Shown here: positions 30,330 to 37,855 of the stretch, one piece after another | Layout of the letters: each line of letters begins with the position of its first letter | Numbering within the stretch: position 1 is the first letter of the stretch | Source: a virus | Strand: one strand, 5' to 3' | Virus record (IMG/VR): IMGVR_UViG_3300043598_000016 | Location: 1-64,000 of that record | DNA: 64,000 nt | Program-made: the position numbers and the translations under genes | The notes under the pieces: generated by a model | Seen by the model: only the letters and a program-made list of their open reading frames with translations | Databases searched by the model: none | What the model was told of the DNA's origin: nothing

Positions 30330-30794
30330 ATGCTCAAGCCACTCGCATTCATCGCCAGCGCCATGGTCGTACTCGGCATCGGCCTGGCCGCCTGCTCCAC
30401 CCCGGCGCCGGCCGAGCCCAAGCCCTACACCGGGTTCACCGGCTACAACGCACCGGCGTACACCGCGCCCGAGGTGCCCGCCCAGCTGCCGGCCAGCGCC
30501 TACTACACCGCGCCGGTGGCGGCGGCCCCGGCCGAGCCCACCTACCAGGCGGCGGAGGTCTACCCGCTGACCGAGGTCACCTCGGGCACCTACCTGGTGG
30601 GGTCCGAGATCACCGCCGGCCGCTACGTCACCGAGGGCGCCAGCTACTGCTACTTCGCCCGGTTGCGCGACCTGGACGGCGGCCTCAGTTCGATCATCGA
30701 CAACGGCAACCCGCGCGGCCACACCACCATCAAGGTGGGCGCCAAGGATGTCGCGCTCGAGGTCAAGGGAAACTGCTCGTTCCGCAAGATCTGA
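30330..30794 (+). CDS. Lipoprotein
   Basis: A 154-aa lipoprotein. A basic Met-Leu-Lys start, a hydrophobic span (LAFIASAMVVLGIGLAAC) and lipobox with Cys22 predict membrane anchoring outside the cell. A Pro/Ala/Tyr-rich linker follows. The C-terminal domain (GTYLVGSEITAGRYVTEG, with CYFARL and a closing CSF) matches a family I recall from actinobacterial lipoproteins. Phage lipoproteins often block superinfection, but that is inference. It has a separate start element and probably its own transcript. Confidence 0.7.
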   Translation: MLKPLAFIASAMVVLGIGLAACSTPAPAEPKPYTGFTGYNAPAYTAPEVPAQLPASAYYTAPVAAAPAEPTYQAAEVYPLTEVTSGTYLVGSEITAGRYVTEGASYCYFARLRDLDGGLSSIIDNGNPRGHTTIKVGAKDVALEVKGNCSFRKI

Positions 30795-30813
30795 CCCGCC
30801 CCCGCACTACCAG

Positions 30814-30845
30814 CCCCGACCACCACTCACAGAGAGAGCCTCACA
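30814..30845 (+). promoter_or_regulatory. CCCCGACCA box plus GAGAGCCTCAC
   Basis: CCCCGACCA at 30814-30822 and GAGAGCCTCAC at 30834-30844, one base before ATG 30846. Confidence 0.65.
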
Positions 30846-31145
30846 ATGATCACCTGGAATGAAGACAAGCCTGAGTTCACCCCCGGACCGCCGGCGCCGC
30901 CGGTAGTCCTCCCGCCCCTCGGCGGCACCGCCACCATGGCGATCGTGTCCCTGACATCCGCACTGCTCGGCCTGCTGATCCTGCCCATCCTGCTCGGCCC
31001 CCTGGCCGTCATCACCGGGGCGTGCGGGTTTGGCCATGGCAAGCCAGCCAAGGGCGCAGCGATGGCCGGGGTGATCATCGGCCTGTTTGACACGGTGGTC
31101 GTGGTGACGCGCTTCGCCGCTCTGTCCCAGGCCACCGGTTACTGA
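30846..31145 (+). CDS. DUF4190-like membrane protein
   Basis: A 99-aa membrane protein. After a Pro-rich cytoplasmic N terminus come two spans (MAIVSLTSALLGLLILPILLGPLAVI and MAGVIIGLFDTVVVVTRF) joined by a GHGKPAKGAA loop. This is the DUF4190 pattern common in actinobacteria. It follows the lipoprotein, and the pair may act together at the envelope. It could be a host-derived cargo gene. Confidence 0.65.
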   Translation: MITWNEDKPEFTPGPPAPPVVLPPLGGTATMAIVSLTSALLGLLILPILLGPLAVITGACGFGHGKPAKGAAMAGVIIGLFDTVVVVTRFAALSQATGY

Positions 31146-31147
31146 TC

Positions 31148-31228
31148 CCCCGCTCGGCGGGGCCAGCCCCCAGGCTTTATGTTTCGATACAGTAACGCTT
31201 ACTGTAATCGGGCATAAACCTGGGGGCT
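31148..31228 (+). terminator. Compound hairpin between 31145 and 31280
   Basis: A short stem (31148-31162, CCCCGC/GCGGGG) is followed by a long one: AGCCCCCAGG-C-TTTATG (31165-31181) pairs with CATAAACCTGGGGGCT (31213-31228). Inside it, TACAGTAA-CGC-TTACTGTA is a perfect 8-bp palindrome (31188-31206). TTT follows the outer stem. It fits a terminator, but the inner palindrome also looks like an operator. Confidence 0.65.
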
Positions 31229-31254
31229 TTCGCCGTATTACCTGGTGCACACAG

Positions 31255-31279
31255 TCCCGACCAAACAACCGGAGTCACG
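31255..31279 (+). promoter_or_regulatory. TCCCGACCA box plus GGAGTCACG
   Basis: TCCCGACCA at 31255-31263 and CGGAGTCACG before ATG 31280, a diverged copy of the start-associated element. Confidence 0.5.
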
Positions 31280-31972
31280 ATGAACGAACGTCAAGCACGA
31301 GCACTAGCCCGGTACCACCGGGTGCGGGCCCAGGCAGAGCTGAACCTGGCCAGCGCCTACGCCTCGTTCGCCGAGGTGGAGACCGAGGCGGAGCCGCCGG
31401 TGGAGATGCCGGCACCGCGCGGCCGCCGCCAAGCCCAGATCACCGAACTGCTCACCGGGGTGGAGGCCGGGCTGACCTCGGCCGCCATCGCGGCGGAGAT
31501 CGGCGGCGGGTACGCGGCGGCCAACGCCCATGACGCGCTGCAGTCCCTCGAGCGCGCCGGCATCGTCGAGCTGGTGGCCGGGGTCCACCCGATCACCTGG
31601 CGGCTGGCGCCGCGCTACCAGCGCAACGGCCGGGTATTCGCCCGGGTGGCCAGCCGGATCAGAGAGGGGGAGTGGGCCACCTACGGGGACGTGTCCGTGG
31701 CGGTCACCGACGACACCCGGGCATCACGCGGGGTGGGCTCGGCGGCCCGGAGGATGCCGGACTTCCCGCACCCCGAGCGGCTGCTCAAGGACGGGGGAGT
31801 CATTCACCCGAACTGGCTGGACGCGGCCGGCCGGGGCCCGGAGCACGCCCGGCAGCTGCTCGAGAGCCAGGGCGTGCGGTTCAGCGCGGATGGGCTGGCC
31901 GACCCGGAGCAGCGGGTCAGCGCGAAGGAACTCCGCCGCCGGGATGAGGTGGAGCCGGTCACCTGGGAGTGA
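31280..31972 (+). CDS. Winged-helix / alkyltransferase-like (ATL) fusion protein
   Basis: A 230-aa protein. Residues about 48-108 are a winged helix (AQITELLTGVEAGLTSAAIAAEI region). Residues about 116-212 match the MGMT C-terminal fold: VFARVASRIREGEWATYGDV (119-138), the arginine-finger-like ASRGVGSAARRMP (148-160), then PHPERLLKDGGVI (163-175) where active enzymes have PCHRV. The alkyl-accepting Cys is missing, so it should bind rather than repair altered guanine, like ATL proteins. It is the last gene of the rightward operon and has its own leader. A role in sensing modified or damaged DNA, or blocking defence, is inferred. Confidence 0.7.
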   Translation: MNERQARALARYHRVRAQAELNLASAYASFAEVETEAEPPVEMPAPRGRRQAQITELLTGVEAGLTSAAIAAEIGGGYAAANAHDALQSLERAGIVELVAGVHPITWRLAPRYQRNGRVFARVASRIREGEWATYGDVSVAVTDDTRASRGVGSAARRMPDFPHPERLLKDGGVIHPNWLDAAGRGPEHARQLLESQGVRFSADGLADPEQRVSAKELRRRDEVEPVTWE

Positions 31973-32047
31973 GCTAGCATCTCTCCCGGCGCGCCCGGCG
32001 TCACTAGCCGCAGCCGCGAGGCGGGCACCCGGGCCCCGCAACACAGC

Positions 32048-32084
32048 CAGCCCCTCGGCCGCACCAGTCCCGGCCGGGGGGCTG
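32048..32084 (+). terminator. 14-bp hairpin ending the rightward operon
   Basis: CAGCCCCTCGGCCG (32048-32061) pairs with CGGCCGGGGGGCTG (32071-32084), with one T-G wobble and a 9-base loop, followed by TCTC. A likely terminator. Confidence 0.7.
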
Positions 32085-32144
32085 TCTCATGCCCTGATCG
32101 AGTGACGTGACCGCCGCTAGGGTGGGCTCGTTAATCCCTGGTGG

Positions 32145-32210
32145 GCTCACCCCGCCGCGTGTTGAGCCCTGGCCCACGGGGAGCGCCGGGCGCCGCGCGG
32201 CGGGGTGAGC
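32145..32210. terminator. 15-bp perfect inverted repeat between convergent operons
   Basis: GCTCACCCCGCCGCG (32145-32159) and CGCGGCGGGGTGAGC (32196-32210) match perfectly around a 36-base GC-rich loop; TTTCC follows on the plus strand. Its position suggests bidirectional termination. Confidence 0.65.
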
Positions 32211-32234
32211 TTTCCTACAGCCGGCAGCCACGGC

Positions 32235-32246
32235 GGGAGCCTCAAT
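32235..32246 (+). promoter_or_regulatory. Orphan start-associated element
   Basis: GGGAGCCTCAAT matches the element found before many genes, but no start codon or reading frame follows. It may be a relic of a deleted gene. Confidence 0.4.
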
Positions 32247-32324
32247 CCCCGGACCACCGGACGTTTGCCAGGCTACGGGCACCCTTACCCGGCGACCAGG
32301 CGGCCTAACCCGCCGAGCGGCCAC

Positions 32325-33080
32325 CTACACAAACAGTGGCATCATGCGGTCTGTGCGGGGCGCCGCCAGGCTCAGTGAGTTCACCGAGAATGTGCCGGTG
32401 CGCGCCGAGCCGGACCCGGCGTTAGGCACGTCCCCGGCCAGCCCGCCGCCGAATTTCGAGATGACCGCGATGGCCGAGTCCCAGAGCCCCGAGGTGGTGG
32501 CCGGCGCGGCGGCTGTCTTGGCTTGGATCACCTGGGCCCAGGTGGGCGCCGAGGCCGGGTAATTCATGATCGCATCACCGGCCGGGTTCAGGTTCCGGGT
32601 CTGCTCGGCGAACTCGTAGAGCTCCAGGGTGAGATCCGCCGGCGCCACCCCGGTGAGCGCGGTAGGTGTGATGGAGGTATTGGTGGCCGGTGAGGGCTGC
32701 TCGATATAGGCGGTGCGCTGGGTGGATGCGCCGGCGCCCTTCACCAGCAGGATCACCCAGGCCATCGGGTGCGATCCGGTGGTCAGCGAAACCCGGTACT
32801 TGGCGCTGCCGCCGGCGTTGGTCACGTCGTAGCTGCTAGCCGGCTTGCACCAGCAGCCCGAGCCCAACGCCGAGTGCGCCGAGTTGGCCAGCACGGTCCA
32901 GGCCGGGGAGACCGCGCCCGAGGGGGCCAGCGTGATGGTGGCATAGGTCTGCGGCGTGCCGTTGGTGACCGCCAGCACGAGCAGATCACCCAGCGCGATG
33001 CCGGCCGGCAGCGGGATGTCCACAAACGTGGCGGTGGCGGTCTGCCCGCCGCCCAGCGCGGTGACATCGCCGAAAGCCAT
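32325..33080 (-). CDS. Tail fibre/receptor-region protein B
   Basis: A 251-aa Thr/Ser/Gly/Ala-rich beta protein at the distal end of the structural operon. It resembles the 273-aa protein directly upstream in layout and in a shared RMMPxF segment (RMMPLFV at its end). It likely forms part of a tail fibre or baseplate appendage. ATG 33080 follows the previous stop directly (TAGATG). Confidence 0.55.
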   Translation of the reverse strand: MAFGDVTALGGGQTATATFVDIPLPAGIALGDLLVLAVTNGTPQTYATITLAPSGAVSPAWTVLANSAHSALGSGCWCKPASSYDVTNAGGSAKYRVSLTTGSHPMAWVILLVKGAGASTQRTAYIEQPSPATNTSITPTALTGVAPADLTLELYEFAEQTRNLNPAGDAIMNYPASAPTWAQVIQAKTAAAPATTSGLWDSAIAVISKFGGGLAGDVPNAGSGSARTGTFSVNSLSLAAPRTDRMMPLFV

Positions 33081-33902
33081 CTAGCACCCCCGGCAGAGCA
33101 CACCGGCGCTGGGCCGGCGGTAGCCGAACACCCGGCGGCGCTGGACGTATAGCCCGCTCGGCCGCTGCTCGAGCTCATCGGCGTGATGGGCCGGCGCGAA
33201 AAATGGCATCATCCGCGCGGTCGGGTTGTCCGCTTTGATCAGCGCGGCGACCAGGTAAGAGGCACTGGACGAGGTCACCGAGGTGGGGGTCTGCGCGGAA
33301 TTGGGAACGCTGGCGTTGTAGATCACCGGGTTGGTGCCGGGGTCCAGCTCCACCGTGTAGCCGGCGGTGGCCCCGGTGGTCTGACCGGTACCGTTGGTGC
33401 CGAACCCGAGGTAGAGCCGGTTGATCCCGCTCGGTGTCATCGTCGGAAAGGTCACCGTGGTTGATGCGGTGGTGTTGGCCCGGGTGCCGCCGGCGCCTAC
33501 CTGGGTGTAAATCGTGCCCAGTCCGCCGGTGGTGGTGAACGCCTTACAGTTGCGCCGCACTGACTGGCCGGTGCCCTGCCCGGAGATGGTGGCGGTGATG
33601 GTGCTGGCCCCGGGGGTGATCACTTTGCCCATCCACAGCTCAAGATCCCAACTGACGCTAGCGAACGGGCCAGCGATCCGCTGCCAGGCGCCGTCCAGCC
33701 CGGATCCGCTGGCGTTACAGCCGCCGCCGGACAGCGCGGTCATAGTCCCGGCGCTGGCGTAGCTGGTAGCGAATACCAGCAGGTCACCGGCCAGCAGCGG
33801 ACTGACAGACAGCGTCCATGATGTCGCGCTGGACGAGGAGGAGGTGGCCTCCCACATGGCCGAGCTGTTAGCCGTGCTGGGCGTGATCAGATCATTGGCC
33901 AT
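33081..33902 (-). CDS. Tail fibre/receptor-region protein A
   Basis: A 273-aa protein rich in Ser/Thr/Gly (long SSSSSATSW-type stretches), typical of phage beta-structured fibres. RMMPFF near residue 230 matches its downstream neighbour, and about 40 extra residues with CRGC form its own end. It probably arose with the neighbour by duplication and divergence in the host-recognition zone. Confidence 0.55.
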   Translation of the reverse strand: MANDLITPSTANSSAMWEATSSSSSATSWTLSVSPLLAGDLLVFATSYASAGTMTALSGGGCNASGSGLDGAWQRIAGPFASVSWDLELWMGKVITPGASTITATISGQGTGQSVRRNCKAFTTTGGLGTIYTQVGAGGTRANTTASTTVTFPTMTPSGINRLYLGFGTNGTGQTTGATAGYTVELDPGTNPVIYNASVPNSAQTPTSVTSSSASYLVAALIKADNPTARMMPFFAPAHHADELEQRPSGLYVQRRRVFGYRRPSAGVLCRGC

Positions 33903-33906
33903 CGGG

Positions 33907-34617
33907 TCAGTACCCCGGCGAGACGGCCAGGCAGTCCCACTTCACATCGGTGGCGTTGTAGACGAACCCGACGTAATCCTTTTTGCTGGCGGTAACAGTG
34001 ATCACCGGTTGGGTTACCAGAGTGCCGAACCGGTAGACCGCATTCCAGGTGACCGCGCGGCTGCCGGTGGCGTCCTGCTTGATCTCAAAAAGGATCTTCT
34101 GGCCATCGCTCGGGTTGCTCGGCGCGCCCATCGCTCGGGTGGCCCCCACCCCCGAGGTCATCAGCAACCTGAAGTGAGTGCCCAGTGCCGCGTTGACCGC
34201 CACCGTGGCCGCGTCGGTGAGCGCCACCGGCGGGTGCGGGACCACCGCCAGATCCGGATCCGGGTAGCTGCCGGTGAGCGCCCCGCCGGCGGACCCGTTC
34301 GGCGCCCGGGAGTCGGTGGTGCTGGCGTGGTTGCCGGGCAGCGCCTGGGCCGCCCCGGTGCCGAGCGTGCGTAGCCCGGCGGTGGCCGCCGCCGGGTCCT
34401 TGATAGCCGCCGCGATTTCCGCGCCGCCTACCGCGCCGGCCGCGATGTCCGGGTTGGGAAAGTTGCCGGTCAGATCACCGCCGGCGGCCGCCGTGGCGCC
34501 GAGCTTGCCGGCCAGCGCCGAGGTGGTGGCCGACGCGTCCGCCTTGGCCGCCAGGTCGGCCACCAGGTTGAGCGTGTCCGCCTCGGGCAACTGGCCGAAC
34601 ATGGCATGCGTGCCCAC
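33907..34617 (-). CDS. Tail fibre protein with GDLTGxxPNP motifs
   Basis: A 236-aa protein. GGDLTGNFPNPDIA near residues 45-58 and GGALTGSYPDPDLA near 112-125 are the repeated motifs seen in many phage tail fibres and hyaluronidase-like fibres. The C-terminal half is a beta-rich domain that may be the receptor-binding head. It is coupled to other fibre genes by 2-4-base gaps. Confidence 0.7.
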   Translation of the reverse strand: MGTHAMFGQLPEADTLNLVADLAAKADASATTSALAGKLGATAAAGGDLTGNFPNPDIAAGAVGGAEIAAAIKDPAAATAGLRTLGTGAAQALPGNHASTTDSRAPNGSAGGALTGSYPDPDLAVVPHPPVALTDAATVAVNAALGTHFRLLMTSGVGATRAMGAPSNPSDGQKILFEIKQDATGSRAVTWNAVYRFGTLVTQPVITVTASKKDYVGFVYNATDVKWDCLAVSPGY

Positions 34618-34619
34618 GA

Positions 34620-35183
34620 TCAGGCCGCCTTATTGACCAGCACCCGGAACTGGTTCGAGGTGGGCACGGTGGTGCCGAAGTCGACAGAGCTGGCGTTCAC
34701 CCCGGTCCGTTTGATCACCGGGTGCACCGTCTGCCCGTCGCTGATCCGCACCACCGTAATGTGCACGTCCAGGCTGTTGAGGTTGTGCGTCACCACGTAG
34801 CTGCTGGCCGCGCCGTCGCCGATGTTGGCCACGTACCCGCCGGCCGAGCCGCCGGCCGCTTCTAGGGCATCCACCCGGGTGTCCAGCGCGCCGAGTGAGG
34901 CGGTGATGGTGGCGGCGTAGTTGGGATCATCGCCGAGCGCGGCGGCCAGCTCGTTCAGCGTGTCCAAGGTGCTCGGCGCCCCGGCGATATCCAGCACGCT
35001 GCTGATCCGCCCGTCCACGTAGGACTGGGCATCGCTGATGGTGGCCATCACCTGGGTGCCGGTGTGGCTGGCCCGGGCCTGCGCGGCGGCCACCCCGGTA
35101 TCCAGCTGAGACTTGACCACCCCGTCCGTGCTGGCCGAGCCAGCCTCGAAGCTGACCTTTCCGTAGAACTGATCGGTTGCCAT
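34620..35183 (-). CDS. Tail fibre/baseplate protein with helical N terminus
   Basis: A 187-aa protein. The region PSTLDTLNELAAALGDDPNY near residue 70 is a common fibre-shaft element in siphoviruses, followed by a coiled coil and a C-terminal beta domain (YVVTHNLNSLDVHITVVRI). It lies between two other fibre genes. Confidence 0.7.
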   Translation of the reverse strand: MATDQFYGKVSFEAGSASTDGVVKSQLDTGVAAAQARASHTGTQVMATISDAQSYVDGRISSVLDIAGAPSTLDTLNELAAALGDDPNYAATITASLGALDTRVDALEAAGGSAGGYVANIGDGAASSYVVTHNLNSLDVHITVVRISDGQTVHPVIKRTGVNASSVDFGTTVPTSNQFRVLVNKAA

Positions 35184-35192
35184 GGGAACCCC

Positions 35193-35834
35193 TCAGGAGA
35201 GCCGGACAATGCCGGTGAAGTCATCGCGGAAATCCAGCCGGACCTCTTGGCCCGGGGTGGTGTAACTCAGCAGCGGATGGATGTTGGAGCCATCGGTGTG
35301 CAGCGCCTCCACCCCGGCCGGGTCGAACCCGAGCTCATGGGTGATGATCGCCACCGTGGTGGGGTCGCCGATCTCGTAGAGGAACCCCAGCGCGATGAAC
35401 CCGCCGCCGCCGCCGGCCGGCGGCAACTGATTGGCCGGCACCTTGCCGGTGGCGTCCAGGCTGGCCACCCCGTTGGGCGCGCCCCGCTCGGCCCGGGTGA
35501 TATAGAGCTCGGGAGTCTGGGAGATCGGCTCCAGGGTGTCCGGGTCCACCAGGTAATCCGTGACATCCACCGGCAGAGTGGGCGGGTCGGTGACCGGGAT
35601 GTCCGCGAACAGCGACGCGCTGCGCCAGATCCGGATCTTTGCCACCACGCCGAGCCCGGCGGTGGGCGGCAGGATCAACTCCCAGGCGCCAGCCTCGTCG
35701 GTGCGCGCCAGGTCCACCCCGCCCACGATGGGCGCCGTGGTGGAGCCCGGCGGCCACAGAGTGGCGGTCACCATCCGCCCGGCGATCGGCTCACCGGACT
35801 CCGGGTCAACCGCCACCCCGCGAACAATGGTCAT
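35193..35834 (-). CDS. Tail fibre adaptor-like protein
   Basis: A 213-aa protein. The N-terminal part is an Ig-like or carboxypeptidase-regulatory-like beta domain (GVAVDPESGEPIAGRMVTATLW region). NGVASLDATGKVPANQLP near residue 125 is a motif I know from fibre-shaft trimers. It is the first fibre gene after the lysis genes. Confidence 0.65.
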   Translation of the reverse strand: MTIVRGVAVDPESGEPIAGRMVTATLWPPGSTTAPIVGGVDLARTDEAGAWELILPPTAGLGVVAKIRIWRSASLFADIPVTDPPTLPVDVTDYLVDPDTLEPISQTPELYITRAERGAPNGVASLDATGKVPANQLPPAGGGGGFIALGFLYEIGDPTTVAIITHELGFDPAGVEALHTDGSNIHPLLSYTTPGQEVRLDFRDDFTGIVRLS

Positions 35835-35849
35835 CGGCGTGCCGGCCTC

Positions 35850-36008
35850 TCAGTAGTAGTACCGGCGCGGCCCGACCGGGCGGCCCGTCACGGACAGCAG
35901 CAGCAGGACCAGCCCCACCACCAGCAGGATGATCCCGATGGCCTTGAGCAGGAACAGCGGGATCAACAGGTAGTAGAGCAGCAGGAAGATCACGCCCAGC
36001 ACGATCAT
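35850..36008 (-). CDS. Single-span membrane protein, holin-like
   Basis: A 52-aa protein with almost uninterrupted hydrophobic residues 2-41 and an Arg/Tyr-rich tail (GPRRYYY). It begins at ATG 36008 within the stop of the upstream two-span protein (ATGA). Its site right after the lysin and the two-span protein makes it a candidate holin or antiholin. Confidence 0.6.
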   Translation of the reverse strand: MIVLGVIFLLLYYLLIPLFLLKAIGIILLVVGLVLLLLSVTGRPVGPRRYYY

Positions 36009-36271
36009 GACTGGTAGCCCTCCGGGTAGTCCGGCAACGGCTCATCGCTGTACGCGGGAGCCCGTACCTGGTGCGGCGCGGCGTAGCCGGCCAGCCCGGG
36101 CAGCCCGCCGCCGGCCAGCACACCGATCACGATGGACAGCCACGCGGGCATGCCCGGCACGATCGAGGCATCGGTGAGGATCGCGGGCAGCCCGGTCAGC
36201 ACCAGGCCGACCACCGCCCCGATGAACGCGGACCACTTCACCTTGGGTTCAACCGGCGCGCTCTCAGCCAT
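36005..36271 (-). CDS. Two-span holin-like protein
   Basis: An 88-aa membrane protein with two spans (FIGAVVGLVLTGLPAIL and WLSIVIGVLAGGGLPGLAGY) and a charged tail. ATG 36271 is chosen over an upstream Met because GGGAGCCTCCAA lies directly before it. It follows the endolysin gene and precedes another membrane protein, the usual lysis-cassette layout. Confidence 0.7.
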   Translation of the reverse strand: MAESAPVEPKVKWSAFIGAVVGLVLTGLPAILTDASIVPGMPAWLSIVIGVLAGGGLPGLAGYAAPHQVRAPAYSDEPLPDYPEGYQS

Positions 36272-36282
36272 TGGAGGCTCCC
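36272..36282 (-). promoter_or_regulatory. Start-associated element of holin-like gene
   Basis: The minus strand reads GGGAGCCTCCA directly before ATG 36271 and begins in the last base of the endolysin stop codon. Confidence 0.6.
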
Positions 36283-37034
36283 TACTTGTCATCGGTCAAC
36301 TGGGCGAGGATCCCGCCCAGCAGTGTTTTGATCTCATCCAGCTGCTGCTGAACAGGCTTGGCCCCCTTGGCGGGGACGGTCGGGGCGTGCCCGGGATCCG
36401 GCGCGCCGAGCGCGGCCAGGGTCTGATCGCGGGCATAGCCGAGGTCATCACGGCGCGCCAGGGTGGCCAGCTCGGCGCGGACTACCGCGCGCACCTCGTC
36501 CAGCGTGGCCATGATGTCGTCCCCCTCATCGGTGCTGGCGCCGGTGAGCCGAGCGCGCCAGGCGTTGTATTTGATCATCGCGTCATCGGCGTACCGCTCG
36601 GCCATCGGCCCCGAGCCGTTGTAGCTGCGGAACCCGGTGCGCGTCCCGCCGGCCCGGATCAACCCGGCCAGCGCGCGGAACCCGACCGTCACGTTGGCCC
36701 GCCAGTCCCAGCAGCCGCCCAGCTGATCGGCCTGGTCCTGGTAGCCGCCGTAGGTCAGCTGGGCCGGGCCGCAGCCTTGGCGCCCGGCCCGGCCGGCGCG
36801 GACCGCCGTGCGGTAGGCCAGGTAGGCGGCTTGGGTGACCACGGCGCCCTTGGCGTAGGTGCCCGCCGCGACAACCACGGCGTCGCTGCCCCAGACGTTG
36901 CGGCCGCCGCCGGTTTCCTTCTGCAGCATGGTGGCGGCGGCGGCCAGGTCCAGACGCTCGGCGGCGGCCAGCTCCACCACCTCACTGGCCCGCAGGATCC
37001 CGCCGGCGGTGAGTACCTGGGCGGCGCTAGGCAT
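36282..37034 (-). CDS. Endolysin (lysozyme-like)
   Basis: A 250-aa peptidoglycan hydrolase. Residues about 15-165 look like a lysozyme/transglycosylase-type domain: LDLAAAATMLQKETGGGRNVWG with Glu40 as the probable acid, GPAQLTYGGYQDQAD, GGCWDWRANVTVGFRALAGLI and YNGSGPMAERYA. The C terminus (about 175-250) is a coiled-coil-like, Pro/Lys-rich tail instead of a recognisable wall-binding repeat. No signal peptide is present, so it needs a holin. It overlaps the small gene upstream by 8 bases. Confidence 0.75.
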   Translation of the reverse strand: MPSAAQVLTAGGILRASEVVELAAAERLDLAAAATMLQKETGGGRNVWGSDAVVVAAGTYAKGAVVTQAAYLAYRTAVRAGRAGRQGCGPAQLTYGGYQDQADQLGGCWDWRANVTVGFRALAGLIRAGGTRTGFRSYNGSGPMAERYADDAMIKYNAWRARLTGASTDEGDDIMATLDEVRAVVRAELATLARRDDLGYARDQTLAALGAPDPGHAPTVPAKGAKPVQQQLDEIKTLLGGILAQLTDDK

Positions 37035-37227
37035 CGTCGTCAGCCGTCCATGCCTCGGCGATGGCCCTGCTCACCGGGTACCACTTGCCACCGTCGTTAC
37101 CGATGTCGATCGGATCGCCCGGGCCGAGCTTGGCGAACGAGTCCGCCCCGGTGGCGGTGAGCGTGGCGTACGCGCGCGCGCCACCGATCAGCGCGATGTA
37201 GTGCCTCACCTCGGCCGCGTCACCCAT
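37027..37227 (-). CDS. Hypothetical protein, 66 aa
   Basis: A 66-aa mixed alpha/beta protein (GDAAEVRHYIALIGGARAYATL at the start) located between the 48-aa protein and the endolysin. It overlaps both. No family was recognised; a role in lysis control is possible from context only. Confidence 0.5.
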   Translation of the reverse strand: MGDAAEVRHYIALIGGARAYATLTATGADSFAKLGPGDPIDIGNDGGKWYPVSRAIAEAWTADDDA

Positions 37228-37366
37228 GCTCGGCCCCGAGGTCCACCGGGCCGATGAGCACCTGCGCCGGGTCGCAACCGGCCCGCTCGGCGAGCTCGGC
37301 CACCAGGGCGCCGAGCAGCAGTGCCACCGCCAGCTCAGCCTCGGGGGACAGCTCGGCGCGGCACAT
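37220..37366 (-). CDS. Hypothetical protein, 48 aa
   Basis: A 48-aa helical protein (PEAELAVALLLGALVAELAER). ATG 37366 overlaps the nuclease stop (TGATG), and the stop at 37220-37222 lies within the next gene. Too short to classify. Confidence 0.45.
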   Translation of the reverse strand: MCRAELSPEAELAVALLLGALVAELAERAGCDPAQVLIGPVDLGAEHG

Positions 37367-37713
37367 CAGGACACCACCGCCGGGATCGGCCACGGCGGCA
37401 CCGGCGCCTTACCTCGGCCGTCCCAACGCACCGCGTAGCCGGCGGCCAGCACCTTGGTGGCCACGTCCACCCCATCGACCAGCCCGATACGCCCATCGAA
37501 CCGGCCCGCGTACTTATCCACCTTGACCGAGTCGATGACCACCGAGGTGCCCACCGGCAGCAGCGTGGCCAAGTACTCCCGGGCATCCCGCCCACCCGGG
37601 GCGGCCAGCTCAATGGCGTTCACCCCGGCCAGGCGACAACTCAGCCGGACCCGGACGTAGAACCCCAGGTCCAGGTCAACTATCACGGTGTCTCCGTCGA
37701 TCACCCGAACCAC
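37366..37713 (-). CDS. Staphylococcal-nuclease-like (SNase) protein
   Basis: A 115-aa SNase/thermonuclease-fold protein: VRVIDGDTVIVDLDL, VRLSCRLAGVNAIEL with the first active Arg position, and REYLATLLPVG followed by a YAGRFDGRI segment. Family members cut DNA or RNA with calcium. No signal peptide is seen. GTG 37713 begins exactly at the fold, although the frame is open further upstream without a start codon. It lies between surface-protein genes and the endolysin, an odd place for a nuclease. Confidence 0.7.
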   Translation of the reverse strand: MVRVIDGDTVIVDLDLGFYVRVRLSCRLAGVNAIELAAPGGRDAREYLATLLPVGTSVVIDSVKVDKYAGRFDGRIGLVDGVDVATKVLAAGYAVRWDGRGKAPVPPWPIPAVVS

Positions 37714-37790
37714 GGTGGCCGGGAACCGCCAAGCGAGGGGTGCGATGAGAGCCTCCGGGAATCCTGGGGAGCGTCCGGGGGTGAGTGAGC

Positions 37791-37823
37791 GCTGGCCCCG
37801 GCCGGGGGGCTCACGGGGCCAGC
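37791..37823 (-). terminator. 10-bp hairpin before SNase gene
   Basis: GCTGGCCCCG (37791-37800) and CGGGGCCAGC (37814-37823) are perfect arms around a 13-base loop in the 142-base gap between the coiled-coil gene and the SNase gene. It may attenuate transcription into the lysis genes. Confidence 0.5.
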
Positions 37824-37855
37824 GCGGCTCACATTGTTGACCTACCGCCCGAGGG

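Larger units (their letters stand above)
31973..32324. other. Convergent intergenic region
   Basis: The 352 bases between converging operons hold no credible gene. They contain two strong hairpins annotated separately, a duplicated GGTGGGCTC (32121-32129 and 32140-32148) and an orphan start element GGGAGCCTCAAT (32235-32246) with no start codon behind it. Confidence 0.6.
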
